The position numbers and the translations under genes were made by a program. Source: Candidatus Calditenuaceae archaeon JGI OTU-3 (GTDB taxonomy: Archaea; Thermoproteota; Nitrososphaeria_A; Caldarchaeales; Calditenuaceae). From it: a stretch of DNA of 29,767 nucleotides. The notes beneath the pieces were generated by a model. It did not search any database. It saw only the letters and a list, made by a program, of their open reading frames with translations, and had not been told where the DNA came from. Where the stretch lies: assembly GCA_000494185.1 (NCBI GenBank), contig AWOC01000003.1:9860-39626 (forward strand), given 5' to 3'. Shown here piece by piece: positions 15,587 through 23,426 of the stretch (its first letter is position 1; the number at the start of each line of letters is the position of its first letter).

Positions 15587-15710
15587 CCGCCACCAAGTTT
15601 ATCTCACCAGCCTACACTTTAGGTTTTGCATCTCCAGCAGGAGAAGAGCACCTTTGAGTAAAAACCCGAGAAGCTGGACCGGTCGATGCCTCGCCGTGTA
15701 AGTAAGTGAG

Positions 15711-15720
15711 CATTATATAA
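15711..15720 (+). promoter_or_regulatory. TATA element for the UPF0173 hydrolase
   Basis: CATTATATAA is centred about 28 nt before ATG 15744, so the transcript would be almost leaderless. The rest of the 157-nt gap (15587-15743) shows only the opposing RFC-S leader and no recognisable RNA gene. Confidence 0.65.
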
Positions 15721-15743
15721 GAGTTGATGTGGTTTAACATGGG

Positions 15744-16412
15744 ATGTTCGAGTATAAGGGTCTAAAGATTACCTGGCTGGGACACGCGGGGTTCAGGATC
15801 AGTGGGGCGGGACACGAGGTTGTCTTCGACCCATACCAGGTCAAAACCAGTGAACAGAGGCCCGCGTCCGTGATATTCATAACTCATGATCATTTCGACC
15901 ATCTCTCGTCCCCGGATATTATGAGGTATTCCTCCAAGCAAAAGACTGTCATAGTTGCCTCAAAGAACTGCATGGCGGGTCTTAAGGGAATCCCCTATAA
16001 AGAGTATGTTCTAGTTAAGCCGGGGGATGAAGGGTCTGTCTCAGAGGTGAAGTACAGGGTAGTTCCGGCATACAACATCACCAAGTTTAGAGCGCCGGGG
16101 GTAGTGTATCATCCTCCGGAGTATGGTGGTGTGGGGTACGTGGTGGAGCTAGCGGGTACGAGGATATATCATGCAGGAGACACGGACTTTATACCTGAGA
16201 TGAAAAATCTCGGGAATATTGATGTTGCACTCCTGCCCGTCAGCGGCACGTACGTCATGACGGCCTCTGAGGCAGCTCAGGCCGCAAATACGATCAATCC
16301 GGCTGTCGCGATACCCATGCATTATGGGGCAATAGTGGGGTCCAAGGAGGATGCTCTAGAGTTTAAGCGGCTGGCCCGTTGCAGGGTCGAGATTCTCGAG
16401 CCAGAGGGGTAG
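15744..16412 (+). CDS. UPF0173-type metal-dependent hydrolase (metallo-beta-lactamase fold)
   Basis: The 222-residue protein opens with ITWLGHAGFRIS and VVFDPYQV, carries the metal motif FITHDHFDH (H48, H50, D52, H53), then VPAYNI, an aspartate and histidine pair in RIYHAGDTDFIPEM and a final VAIPMHYGAI. This order is that of UlaG/UPF0173 hydrolases, close to the YtkL-type archaeal proteins, whose substrates are mostly unknown. All zinc ligands are present. A second start at 15739 is in another frame. The following small gene begins 4 nt after its stop, so the two are co-transcribed. Confidence 0.9.
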   Translation: MFEYKGLKITWLGHAGFRISGAGHEVVFDPYQVKTSEQRPASVIFITHDHFDHLSSPDIMRYSSKQKTVIVASKNCMAGLKGIPYKEYVLVKPGDEGSVSEVKYRVVPAYNITKFRAPGVVYHPPEYGGVGYVVELAGTRIYHAGDTDFIPEMKNLGNIDVALLPVSGTYVMTASEAAQAANTINPAVAIPMHYGAIVGSKEDALEFKRLARCRVEILEPEG

Positions 16413-16416
16413 AGCC

Positions 16417-16881
16417 TTGAAGAAAAGTGGCTGTACGCATGACCTAAAGTACATAGGGGTTGTTAACGTGGGGCGCGGAGAGGAGATGATCAAGGTCGTC
16501 GAGGCTTGGAGATGCAGGAGGTGTGGTGCGACGAAAGTGGGGATGCGCGGGCCAGGAACCGCGTCATCTACTGAGGGGATCCTAGACTTGGTCGAGGCTG
16601 GGGAGTCGCGATGGCTTATCTTGGTGTGGAGGGGTCTAGGCTCTGTCCCACCCGGCGCAACTGCGGTGGCGGTGAGGCCTGGCGAGGAGATAAGCGTTGA
16701 AGCCCCTGATGAGGAGGAGAGGATGCTGGTTGTTAGGGAAGACTTTAGCTTAGCTCGAAAGGGCGACGGTGGCGAGCCCCGGTCCCTTAGGCATTATCTG
16801 CTGGACGATGTTTTGACTAGCTGGATTGACCTGTCGAGCTGGCCTCCAACGATCTATACGCTCAGACCCCGCTCCGGATAA
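16417..16881 (+). CDS. Unknown protein with N-terminal putative zinc site
   Basis: I do not recognise this 154-residue protein. Near the start it has C6-x-H8 and C33-x2-C36 (SGCTHDL and AWRCRRCGAT), which together could form a zinc ribbon like those of RNA- or DNA-binding proteins. The rest is mixed alpha/beta with ILDLVEAGESRWLILVWRG, AVAVRPGEEISVEAPDEEERMLVVREDF and an aromatic end (SSWPPTIYTLRPRSG), and shows no catalytic motif. It starts with TTG 16417, four nt after the hydrolase gene, with AGAGGGGTAGAG as a ribosome site. Its 3' end overlaps the convergent RNase Z gene by 28 nt. A role with the upstream hydrolase is suggested only by position. Confidence 0.72.
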   Translation: MKKSGCTHDLKYIGVVNVGRGEEMIKVVEAWRCRRCGATKVGMRGPGTASSTEGILDLVEAGESRWLILVWRGLGSVPPGATAVAVRPGEEISVEAPDEEERMLVVREDFSLARKGDGGEPRSLRHYLLDDVLTSWIDLSSWPPTIYTLRPRSG

Positions 16882-17789
16882 GGGATCTCGAGCGTTTCCA
16901 AATCGTTCGGTAGAATGGTGGCTGGGAAGATTTTTCTGGCCTCGTTAAGCAGGATCTCCTCCCTCCCATGATATCTCGGGCTTATGTGGAATAGGGCCAG
17001 CATCTTTACCCTAGCTTTCAGCGCGATCTCCGCAGCGGAGGCGGCGGTGCTGTGGCCCTCCTCCTCGGATCGCTTTGCGAGGGTCTGGTCAAATGTGGCA
17101 TCATGTATGAGTAGGTCCGCTCCTTCAGCAAACTTGGCAAGCTGATCGGAAGGGCTAGTATCGCCCGTGTAGACGATCTTCCTGCCAGGTCTAGGCGGGT
17201 CAACGGCCTCCTCGGGCCTTATCACCAAGCCTCTGAAATTGACCGTCTCGCCCCGCTGGAGCCTGCCCCAGAGGGGGCCCCTAGGGAGGCCAACCTTCTC
17301 GAGGTACTGTATACGCATCTTTCCGGGCCGGTCGTTCTCCACAAGTCTGTAACAAAGGCTCTCGACAGAGTGTTTTGCCCAAGCGGCCTCAACCCCAAAA
17401 GATCTGCCGCGGTAGACCGGTCCTGGCGATGCTTCGTGAAGCTCGACTGCGAAGCCTAGTCTTGTATTTAGTACCTCGAGAAGTTGTTTGACGATCTCGC
17501 AGGATTCTCTCGGCGCATATATTTTGACAGGAGCCTCTCTACCAAGCATGTCCAGCGTGTATAGGACTCCTGGCACTCCGAGAATGTGATCCGCGTGGCT
17601 GTGCGTCAAGAAGACCCTGAACTCACTTGGGAAGCCCAGTCCCGAGGCGAGGAGTTGCCGTTGGGTTGACTCACCGCAGTCAAAGAGGAGCAGCTCTCCC
17701 GCAAACCTTACAGCGACCGCAGGCAGGGCGCGTTTCGGTGTCGGCATCCCCCCACTGGTCCCAAGGAAGCAGACGAGCATCTGCGTCAA
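16854..17789 (-). CDS. rnz: Ribonuclease Z (tRNA 3' endonuclease)
   Basis: RNase Z cuts the 3' trailer from tRNA precursors. The 311-residue protein has FLGTSGGMPTPKR (8-20), the zinc motif LTHSHADHILG (H63, H65, D67, H68), the flexible-arm region with Gly/Pro around PVYRGRSF and PRGPLWGRLQRGE, AKHSVESLCYRL, VYTGDTSPSDQL with the metal Asp, LIHDATFDQTL, GHSTAASAAEIA and the closing FHISPRY. Length fits the archaeal short-form enzyme (about 300). Start may be TTG 17789 or ATG 17780; an AGCTATAGCC element near 17810 is about 30 nt from the latter. Confidence 0.93.
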   Translation of the reverse strand: MTQMLVCFLGTSGGMPTPKRALPAVAVRFAGELLLFDCGESTQRQLLASGLGFPSEFRVFLTHSHADHILGVPGVLYTLDMLGREAPVKIYAPRESCEIVKQLLEVLNTRLGFAVELHEASPGPVYRGRSFGVEAAWAKHSVESLCYRLVENDRPGKMRIQYLEKVGLPRGPLWGRLQRGETVNFRGLVIRPEEAVDPPRPGRKIVYTGDTSPSDQLAKFAEGADLLIHDATFDQTLAKRSEEEGHSTAASAAEIALKARVKMLALFHISPRYHGREEILLNEARKIFPATILPNDLETLEIPYPERGLSV

Positions 17790-17838
17790 GCCTTTCTCGC
17801 GTGGCTATAGCTCTCGGGAAGTTATAGCCCTCTAGCCA

Positions 17839-19242
17839 TCATCCATAAACATGCCTTATATGTAGCCTCTCCGCAAGCCCCTGGTCCAAACAGCCTAAAT
17901 CTTCGGGGCCGAGCTCCTTGACGCTGTATTTACCGAGGGCCGAGATCAGCATCTTGGCCTCCACCTCGACCGTCCTAACATAGTTCTCCACGCCCCTCGC
18001 CCCCGCGGCCCACGCCGATATTACCATAGGCCTCCCCACAACCATGCCGTCGAGCCCAAGACACAAACACTTGACTAGGTGGCCGCCATCATAAAGCCGT
18101 CCCGCTGCGAGCAGGCCCATCCCACCCTCCCGATTAGCTAGGAACTCGACGATGCTGCAGAGCGCAGCCAGGAGCGGCAGGCCTAGGTGTTTCATTGAGG
18201 CCTGTGGGCTCATTCCTGTGCCTCCCTCCTTGCCGTCTATCCAGACCGCGTCCACCCTCTCCTCGAGGAGGATGCGGAGCACTTGGGGGAGGTCGCGGAA
18301 GGGTCCGAGCTTTACCCAGAGGCGGCATCGCGGATAGTTGTTACGCATCATCCTCACCATCCCTCTAAGAATATCAGGTGTGTAAGTCCCAGGAGCGGAG
18401 TGTCTAGTCACGTATCCGCTACCCTCCGTTTCGGAGACCTCGGGAATATGGTACTTGTCTCTCAGCCTTACAGCCTCTTTGAGAGGTACCCTAGCCTCTC
18501 CGCCGAGGCCCGGTTTTGCTCCCTGCCCAATCTTTACCTCAAAACCCACTGCCCCCTTCTCGATGTAGGGCTCAATATCGGGGTCTGAGTAGACCCGGTT
18601 CCATAGCTCGTTGTAGGCGTCCTCGACACTCTGCTGGATTATTATACCTCCCACCTCTCCCTCGGTAGCCTCAAGATACGTCATGACCCTCTCTTTGAAG
18701 CACGGTTGGTTTCTCCTGATCCTCTTTGAATAGCCCCACATAGTCGCCACATTCTCCCCGACCCCCATGGGAACGCCAAGACGGCCCGCAGCCTTTGCAA
18801 TCTCGAGTGAAACTCTATTAGCCATTTGGACAGACCCCATCGACGCCACCATCAGAGGCATGGAGGCCCTGAACCCGCCGAACTCTGTTCCGAGATCAAC
18901 GTCAGAGTAGTTGGGCTCGCGCAAGATCTCAGACATTTTCTTAAGTCTCAGCGGGGTGAATGCGGGTGGTAGAAGGAGGATGTCGTCCAGCGTCGCGAAT
19001 CTTCTCGGCTGCTCGACGACTGCAGCCCCCTTCACGGCCATCAAAGCAGGCCAGAACCTCCCCTGTGGATAGACCGCGTCTACCCCCTTCCTCGCCCGCC
19101 GGATTATCTCTTTGTAGGGGTAGCTGGACCAAGCCTCTCTTAAGTCATCAAAAAACGAGGTAAGGCCGATGATTCCTAGAAGGGCCTTGGAAGTGGCTCG
19201 CGAGAACAGCGATTCAATAGTAAACCACCACGACCTAGTCAC
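17839..19242 (-). CDS. Glutamate-synthase-like FMN-binding protein (GltB domain 2 type)
   Basis: This is the FMN (beta/alpha)8 barrel of glutamate synthase as a stand-alone protein of 467 residues. Typical blocks are FGGFRASMPLMVASMG, GVPMGVGEN, FEVKIGQGAKPGLGGEARV, TRHSAPGTYTPDIL, LWVKLGPFRDL, AVWIDGKEGGTGMSPQASMKHLGLP and AAGRLYDGGHLVKCLCLGLDGMVVGRPMV. The amidotransferase domain is absent, and I see no C-x5-C-x4-C cluster after the barrel where canonical glutamate synthase binds 3Fe-4S. It may therefore be a related FMN enzyme rather than a true synthase. The GTG start at 19242 is 3 nt after the stop of the AsnA-like gene, so both are one transcript. The N-terminal 100 residues are less conserved. 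Confidence 0.85.
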   Translation of the reverse strand: MTRSWWFTIESLFSRATSKALLGIIGLTSFFDDLREAWSSYPYKEIIRRARKGVDAVYPQGRFWPALMAVKGAAVVEQPRRFATLDDILLLPPAFTPLRLKKMSEILREPNYSDVDLGTEFGGFRASMPLMVASMGSVQMANRVSLEIAKAAGRLGVPMGVGENVATMWGYSKRIRRNQPCFKERVMTYLEATEGEVGGIIIQQSVEDAYNELWNRVYSDPDIEPYIEKGAVGFEVKIGQGAKPGLGGEARVPLKEAVRLRDKYHIPEVSETEGSGYVTRHSAPGTYTPDILRGMVRMMRNNYPRCRLWVKLGPFRDLPQVLRILLEERVDAVWIDGKEGGTGMSPQASMKHLGLPLLAALCSIVEFLANREGGMGLLAAGRLYDGGHLVKCLCLGLDGMVVGRPMVISAWAAGARGVENYVRTVEVEAKMLISALGKYSVKELGPEDLGCLDQGLAERLHIRHVYG

Positions 19243-19245
19243 CGT

Positions 19246-20247
19246 TTAAGGAGAGTATATTCCGGCCACCTTGGGAAACAGTCTCGCCTCTACGACTGTC
19301 TCTAGGCCGCATAGATAGCGCGTGAGTCTCTCTATGCCGATACCGAAGCCAGCGCTAGGCTTTATACCCTCCTTAAGCATCTTCAGGTACCATTCATATT
19401 TCCTCGGGTCCTCGCCACTCTCCCTCATCCTGGCAAGAACCTTCTCATGCCTATACTCCCTCTCGGCCCCCGACGCCGCCTCTCCATACCCCTCGGGATA
19501 GAGGAGGTCGAAATCCCTCAAGATGCCTGGCCTCTCATCATCCTCCCTATCATAAAATCCCCTTGCGCCTCTCGGATAATCAATGATGAAGAAGGGCTCT
19601 CCCATAAGCTTAGAGAGAAAATGCTCAGCCTCCCAAGGGACCTCGACACCATATCGGAGCTTTACGCCATGCCTCGTCAAAGACTCGATGACCTCGTCGT
19701 AGGTCATTTTCCTGAAGGGAGGTTTGAAGGAAGGCAGACTCCTCCCGAGCATCTCCAGTTCTCTCGCGCACACGTCTCTGACAGTGTCTATTGCCGTGCA
19801 GAGTAGGTTTTCTGCGACCTTCATGGCGTCGTAGTAGGTCGCGTCAGCTATCTCGAGGTCAAGCTGAACGAACTCGGTTAGATGGCGCCCAGTTAAGGCT
19901 GAGTCTAAGGGCTCTAGTCTAATGTTTGGAGACATGAAAAATATCCTGCCTAGACCGCTCACGGCTGCCTGCTTGTAGAGAATAGCGCTGCTCATGATCT
20001 TATATTCGCGGCCATAGTAGTCAATGGTTACTTGCTTGGCCCCCCGTATCCCCGGATCGGTTACGGGGCCGATGATTGGTGGGAGCAGCTCAAAGAAGTT
20101 CTCGGATTTTAGGTATGCTCGCATGGCGTCGCACGCCTCCTGCTGGACTCGTAGAATGGCCCTCATCTTCGGGCTACGAGCTAGTCTCCAGCTCTGTGCG
20201 AGCATTTCGGAGAGTTTCTGGAGACGGCTTTCTACCTCTATATGCAA
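19246..20247 (-). CDS. AsnRS-like protein, probable archaeal asparagine synthetase
   Basis: A class II aminoacyl-tRNA synthetase catalytic domain close to asparaginyl/aspartyl-tRNA synthetase but without the N-terminal OB-fold anticodon domain (333 versus about 430 residues). Motif 2 region IFFMSPNIRLEPLDSALTGRHLTEFVQLDLEI and motif 3 GFGIGIERLTRYLCG are clear, as is FFIIDYP. In Pyrococcus such a paralogue makes asparagine from aspartate and ammonia with ATP. Pairing with a glutamate-synthase-like gene fits amide metabolism. The start is TTG 20247, with a TATA-like GCTTATTAATGAG near 20276-20288. A tRNA-charging role cannot be ruled out. Confidence 0.85.
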   Translation of the reverse strand: MHIEVESRLQKLSEMLAQSWRLARSPKMRAILRVQQEACDAMRAYLKSENFFELLPPIIGPVTDPGIRGAKQVTIDYYGREYKIMSSAILYKQAAVSGLGRIFFMSPNIRLEPLDSALTGRHLTEFVQLDLEIADATYYDAMKVAENLLCTAIDTVRDVCARELEMLGRSLPSFKPPFRKMTYDEVIESLTRHGVKLRYGVEVPWEAEHFLSKLMGEPFFIIDYPRGARGFYDREDDERPGILRDFDLLYPEGYGEAASGAEREYRHEKVLARMRESGEDPRKYEWYLKMLKEGIKPSAGFGIGIERLTRYLCGLETVVEARLFPKVAGIYSP

Positions 20248-20326
20248 GCCACTTCTGCAGCTAGTTGGGATCTAAACTCATTAATAAGCATTCTTACGGG
20301 AAACACGACACAACCATGTATTAACA

Positions 20327-20336
20327 CCATATATGG
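20327..20336. repeat. Perfect 10-nt palindrome CCATATATGG
   Basis: A perfect palindrome lies in the 183-nt gap between the AsnA-like and tRNA methyltransferase genes. It could be a TATA box in either direction or a protein-binding site. A near repeat AACCATGTATTAA lies just before it. Confidence 0.4.
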
Positions 20337-20356
20337 ATGCAAAAGTGTGGTGATAT

Positions 20357-20382
20357 GACAACATAACTTAAAACAAGTTGTC
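20357..20382. repeat. Inverted repeat GACAAC...GTTGTC, possible hairpin or terminator
   Basis: GACAAC at 20357-20362 and GTTGTC at 20377-20382 flank an A-rich loop. On the minus strand this would fold just downstream of the tRNA methyltransferase stop; it may be a terminator. A second short inverted repeat (GTTCC 20400-20404 / GGAAC 20416-20420) lies beside it. Confidence 0.35.
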
Positions 20383-20430
20383 TTATTGACGGGTCTTTAG
20401 TTCCAGCCAATTGACGGAACCGCATCACCC

Positions 20431-21456
20431 TCAAGTCGCGCCTACACATACTATACGAGTTAGTCCTGAGTGGACACGGATGGGGTGTGTCTCAATTATC
20501 TTGAGTCCTACATAGCTGAGTATTTCTGGCGCGAATCTCTCCTTGGGTAGTGCGGTCACGACCCGTCCTCCCTTAGGGAGAAGATTTACCAAAGCTTCAA
20601 ACGTCTCCAAGTAAAGCTCATGTAACTCCCTGCCTCCTAGCTGGGTTGACCTCCCGTAAGGCGGGTCGGTCACGGCTGCATCCACTCTCCCCCTAAGTGG
20701 TGGTCTTGTCGCGTCGCCGCAGATAACTTGGGTGGAGTTTTCGAGGCCGAAATGCTTTAGGTTGCGGAGACACCCCCTGGCTATCCAACTCTTGAGCTCG
20801 ATCGCAACTAAATTGTAGCCCAGCAAGGCTGCCTCAATAGGTATGGAGCCCGTACCGGCAAAGGGGTCGATTATCCATCCGCCAGGCCTCACTCTCGCGA
20901 GGTTGACCATGCAACGTGCAAGCCTCGGCATCATCGCTGAGGGGTGTCTGAAGGGGCGTCTCCCAGGCCTCCTCTCCTCAAAGCCCTTCGCGTCTAGTCT
21001 CGAAACGATTGGGCCTGCGTAGACTTGGTCGCGAGTTATGAAGGCGACAACCCAGAGGCTTGGGCTGGAAAGGTTTACCCTTAGGTGGGGATAAGCCCTC
21101 TTTATTAAGGCTCCAACCAGCCTTTCAGCCATCATGCTGCTGATGGGGGCATCCCCCATCCTCACAGCCCGAACAGCGAAGGATTCCGCTCGAGCAAGCA
21201 GGTCGGACCATCTAGGATCCCCCTTCGCACAAACATCGCTTAAAGGCGCCGATAAAACGCATTCTGCGACCATCTTTACATATGCAGCCCTGCTCACTAG
21301 TTGGGCCCCCTCGTCCATATTGGCATTAAAGAGGGCGAGTCTAGAGTGTGGCCTCTCAATAGTGCTGGTGACGCCTAAGATGTGGAGTATGGACTGGAGC
21401 TCGCTATAGGCTAGAGCGGGATGCTCTCCCGAGAGCTGAGCGATGAGTGTGGTCAT
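20431..21456 (-). CDS. tRNA (guanine-10 N2) methyltransferase, TrmG10 type
   Basis: Archaeal Trm-G10 methylates N2 of G10 in tRNA with S-adenosylmethionine. The 341-residue product starts MTTLIAQLSGEHPALAYSEL, has a THUMP-like RNA-binding region (about 50-150, ending LWVVAFITRDQVYAG), PGRRPFRHPSAMMPRLARCMVNLA, the SAM motif IIDPFAGTGSIPIEAALLG, IELKSWIARGCLRNLKHFG, and the catalytic DPPYGRST. ATG 21456 overlaps the PRPP-synthetase stop as ATGA; the open frame extends seven codons further, but the overlap start is favoured. Close paralogues (Trm11, THUMP rRNA methylases) share this layout, so position G10 is an inference. Confidence 0.87.
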   Translation of the reverse strand: MTTLIAQLSGEHPALAYSELQSILHILGVTSTIERPHSRLALFNANMDEGAQLVSRAAYVKMVAECVLSAPLSDVCAKGDPRWSDLLARAESFAVRAVRMGDAPISSMMAERLVGALIKRAYPHLRVNLSSPSLWVVAFITRDQVYAGPIVSRLDAKGFEERRPGRRPFRHPSAMMPRLARCMVNLARVRPGGWIIDPFAGTGSIPIEAALLGYNLVAIELKSWIARGCLRNLKHFGLENSTQVICGDATRPPLRGRVDAAVTDPPYGRSTQLGGRELHELYLETFEALVNLLPKGGRVVTALPKERFAPEILSYVGLKIIETHPIRVHSGLTRIVCVGAT

Positions 21457-22349
21457 CTGGTGATCTCTGCTATACACTCAGCTAGGATTGGTGAGACATC
21501 AACCTCGGAGTACCTGCCGGGTACAGTGTTTGTCGCTAGGATATGGCTCGACCCTGCTCTTGAGATCTTCTCGTCCGCACCACCCACGAATAGCCCGTGA
21601 ATGCAGCATGCATAGATTCTCCTAGCGCCGCGACCCCTAAGATGTGTGATTAGGCGGCTCATAGTAGTCCCCGTGCTTACGACGTCATCAATAACCACAA
21701 CGTCCGCTCCACTGAAGGAGCACTCGGCGTCTAGAGTCACCTCCACCTCACCTGTGTATGGGTCTCGCCGCGTCTCGGCCTTGATAGGCTCACCCCCAAC
21801 CACCTCGGCCATTTCCGACGCGAGCTCAGCCCCCTTTTTTCCTGGTGATACGATGTAGCGCCCCATCCACCCCCTCTCGACGAGGACCCTGGCCAATTGG
21901 CGAGCTGCGCTCAGGGAATAGGACCTAAGGGGGCCCGCGCTTAAGGCCCATGGCGCGTGTGGGTTAACCGTGACGAGATCCCCCACCCCAGCCGTCTTCA
22001 TGAGTTTCAGCAGGACGGAGAGGCTGACTACCTCGCCCTCCAGGAACGCCCTGTCCTGCCTCGCGTACGCTAGGTAAGGAACAACCGCGATAATCCGTCG
22101 TGCACCAGCATCCTCCAGCCCTGCGGCCATGAGTAACAGCTGCTGTATGTGGTGATCTTGGGGCGGATGGGTTCCCTGCACAAGTATCACGGTCTCGAGG
22201 GGCCTCTCGGGAAACCTGAAATAGGACTCGCCGTCGGGGAAAATTTTATGCTCTACTCTTAGGGGCGCGATGCCTAAACGCTGTGCAAGCCCACTTCCGA
22301 TCTCAGGGGAAGAGGGGCCTATGACTAGCGAGACCTCCCTAATCAACAC
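21453..22349 (-). CDS. prs: Ribose-phosphate pyrophosphokinase (PRPP synthetase)
   Basis: Makes PRPP from ribose 5-phosphate and ATP, feeding purine, pyrimidine, His and NAD synthesis. Motifs in order: SLVIGPSSPEIGSGLAQRLG, KIFPDGESYFRFPE (ATP-binding region), VILVQGTHPPQDHHIQQLLLM, VPYLAYARQDRAF, GDLVTVNPHAPWAL and the PRPP loop DVVVIDDVVSTGTTM, then the CCIHGLFVGGADEKI end. The frame is open to TTG 22379, but TATA sequence GATATATTTT at about 22380-22389 and GGGGGTG at 22349-22355 place the start at GTG 22349 (or TTG 22346). That gives about 298 residues, the usual archaeal length. Confidence 0.93.
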   Translation of the reverse strand: MLIREVSLVIGPSSPEIGSGLAQRLGIAPLRVEHKIFPDGESYFRFPERPLETVILVQGTHPPQDHHIQQLLLMAAGLEDAGARRIIAVVPYLAYARQDRAFLEGEVVSLSVLLKLMKTAGVGDLVTVNPHAPWALSAGPLRSYSLSAARQLARVLVERGWMGRYIVSPGKKGAELASEMAEVVGGEPIKAETRRDPYTGEVEVTLDAECSFSGADVVVIDDVVSTGTTMSRLITHLRGRGARRIYACCIHGLFVGGADEKISRAGSSHILATNTVPGRYSEVDVSPILAECIAEITR

Positions 22350-22379
22350 ACCCCCAAGAAAATAGCTGCCGGTCGGCAA

Positions 22380-22389
22380 AATATATCTA
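22380..22389 (-). promoter_or_regulatory. TATA element for the prs-trmG10 operon
   Basis: GATATATTTT on the minus strand lies about 35 nt before GTG 22349 and overlaps the longer possible start, arguing against that start. Confidence 0.5.
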
Positions 22390-22440
22390 CATTAGCTGCA
22401 TCAGCGAAGTCATATAGCGCGCCCTTTCCATAATTCTATT

Positions 22441-22962
22441 GTGGCTGGCTCGGGAGACCTCATGCGTCGGCTCATGGCGCTCTTTTCCGAGAAGCCCTTC
22501 AACTTCGGATGGGTCTTAGAGGACGTCGCCGTTTCGGGAAGGCCTGTAACTAGGAGCCAGATACAGTGGCTCCTCCAGAGCGGCATCAATGCGATACTCT
22601 CCTTAACCGAGGATAGAATACCACCTTACTTCCTCCAAGGATTAGACATCCTTTACGAGCATATCCCAGTCCCAGATCATCATCCCCCCTATCTCCAAGA
22701 CATCCGCAGGGCCATAGAGTTCATCGACGACGCATTGTCCCAGGGTCGAAAAGTCTTGGTGCACTGCGCCGCAGGCCAAGGTAGATCAGGCACAGTTGTA
22801 GCTGCTTACGTAATGTACAAGAAGGGGCTTACGAGCGACGAAGCCCTAGACTGGATAAGAAAGACCAGGCCAGGGTCCGTGGATCCCGTCCAGGAAGAAA
22901 TTTTGAGGGCCTTTGAGACGTTTCTAAAGCTTAAGAAGGAGAGAGAGTCGGGACCAGGCTGA
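22441..22962 (+). CDS. Dual-specificity/tyrosine protein phosphatase
   Basis: A cysteine-based phosphatase of about 173 residues. It has FNFGWVLEDVAVSGRPVTRSQIQWLLQSGINAILSLTE, the general-acid loop VPDHHPP (D79), and the signature VHCAAGQGRSG (C109-x5-R115), all intact. Archaeal members dephosphorylate Tyr and Ser/Thr; the target is unknown. GTG 22441 gives seven extra residues over ATG 22462, either of which may be the true start. It is divergent from the prs operon and precedes S26e by 58 nt, with S26e having its own TATA-like AAACTTATATTA near 22978-22989. Confidence 0.9.
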   Translation: MAGSGDLMRRLMALFSEKPFNFGWVLEDVAVSGRPVTRSQIQWLLQSGINAILSLTEDRIPPYFLQGLDILYEHIPVPDHHPPYLQDIRRAIEFIDDALSQGRKVLVHCAAGQGRSGTVVAAYVMYKKGLTSDEALDWIRKTRPGSVDPVQEEILRAFETFLKLKKERESGPG

Positions 22963-23020
22963 GGATTCGTCCCCCCTAAACTTATATTACTCTCCAACAC
23001 AGGGATATGATGGTTGTGCC

Positions 23021-23305
23021 ATGCCGGTAAAGAGAAAGAACAGGGGCAGGGCTAAGGGGCAGAAAGGCTCTGAACAGATGGTGCAGTGCGACAACTGTGG
23101 CGCCCTCGTGCCTCGAAGTAAGATCCAGCGAGTGACGCGACGCTTGTCGCCTGTCCGCGGTGAGCTCTTGAGGGAGCTTAAGAAGATGGGGGCCTATGTA
23201 TCGGGCAACGTGGTCACAGAGAACCTCTGCATCTCCTGTGCTATACATTATGGTGTCTTGAAGGTTAGGCCGAGAGAGGAGAGGAAGGAGAGAGTCATAA
23301 TTTAA
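23021..23305 (+). CDS. rps26e: Small-subunit ribosomal protein S26e
   Basis: S26e sits near the mRNA exit of the small subunit and is found in eukaryotes and a subset of archaea, chiefly crenarchaeal lineages, which helps place the organism. The 94-residue protein has the basic PVKRKNRGRAKGQKG start, zinc pairs C23-x2-C26 (VQCDNCG) and C70-x2-C73 (NLCISCAIHYGVLKVR), and a basic tail. Length is typical. ATG 23021 follows a TATA-like element by about 38 nt. It appears monocistronic, with a hairpin shortly after the stop. Confidence 0.94.
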   Translation: MPVKRKNRGRAKGQKGSEQMVQCDNCGALVPRSKIQRVTRRLSPVRGELLRELKKMGAYVSGNVVTENLCISCAIHYGVLKVRPREERKERVII

Positions 23306-23334
23306 TAAGAGTGTGGTGAATATTTGCTCGAAGT

Positions 23335-23349
23335 GACACAAGTGTCTTT
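23335..23349 (+). terminator. Short hairpin GACAC-AA-GTGTC plus T-rich tract
   Basis: GACAC at 23335-23339 and GTGTC at 23342-23346 can pair with a two-base loop, followed by TTTAAT. It lies about 30 nt after the S26e stop. The loop is tight, so this may instead be an operator for the HtpX-like gene. Confidence 0.3.
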
Positions 23350-23426
23350 AATATCATATTGATTTTGATGAGTGGTTAGGTTTATAATCTCCCCCCAAAA
23401 TATTTTTCTAGAGTGGTGGTTTAGCC

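Noticed and set aside
23366..23375. TTGATGA and, near 28060, CTGATGA as C boxes of C/D guide RNAs
   Set aside because: No D box (CTGA) or C'/D' partner at the right distance in either place.
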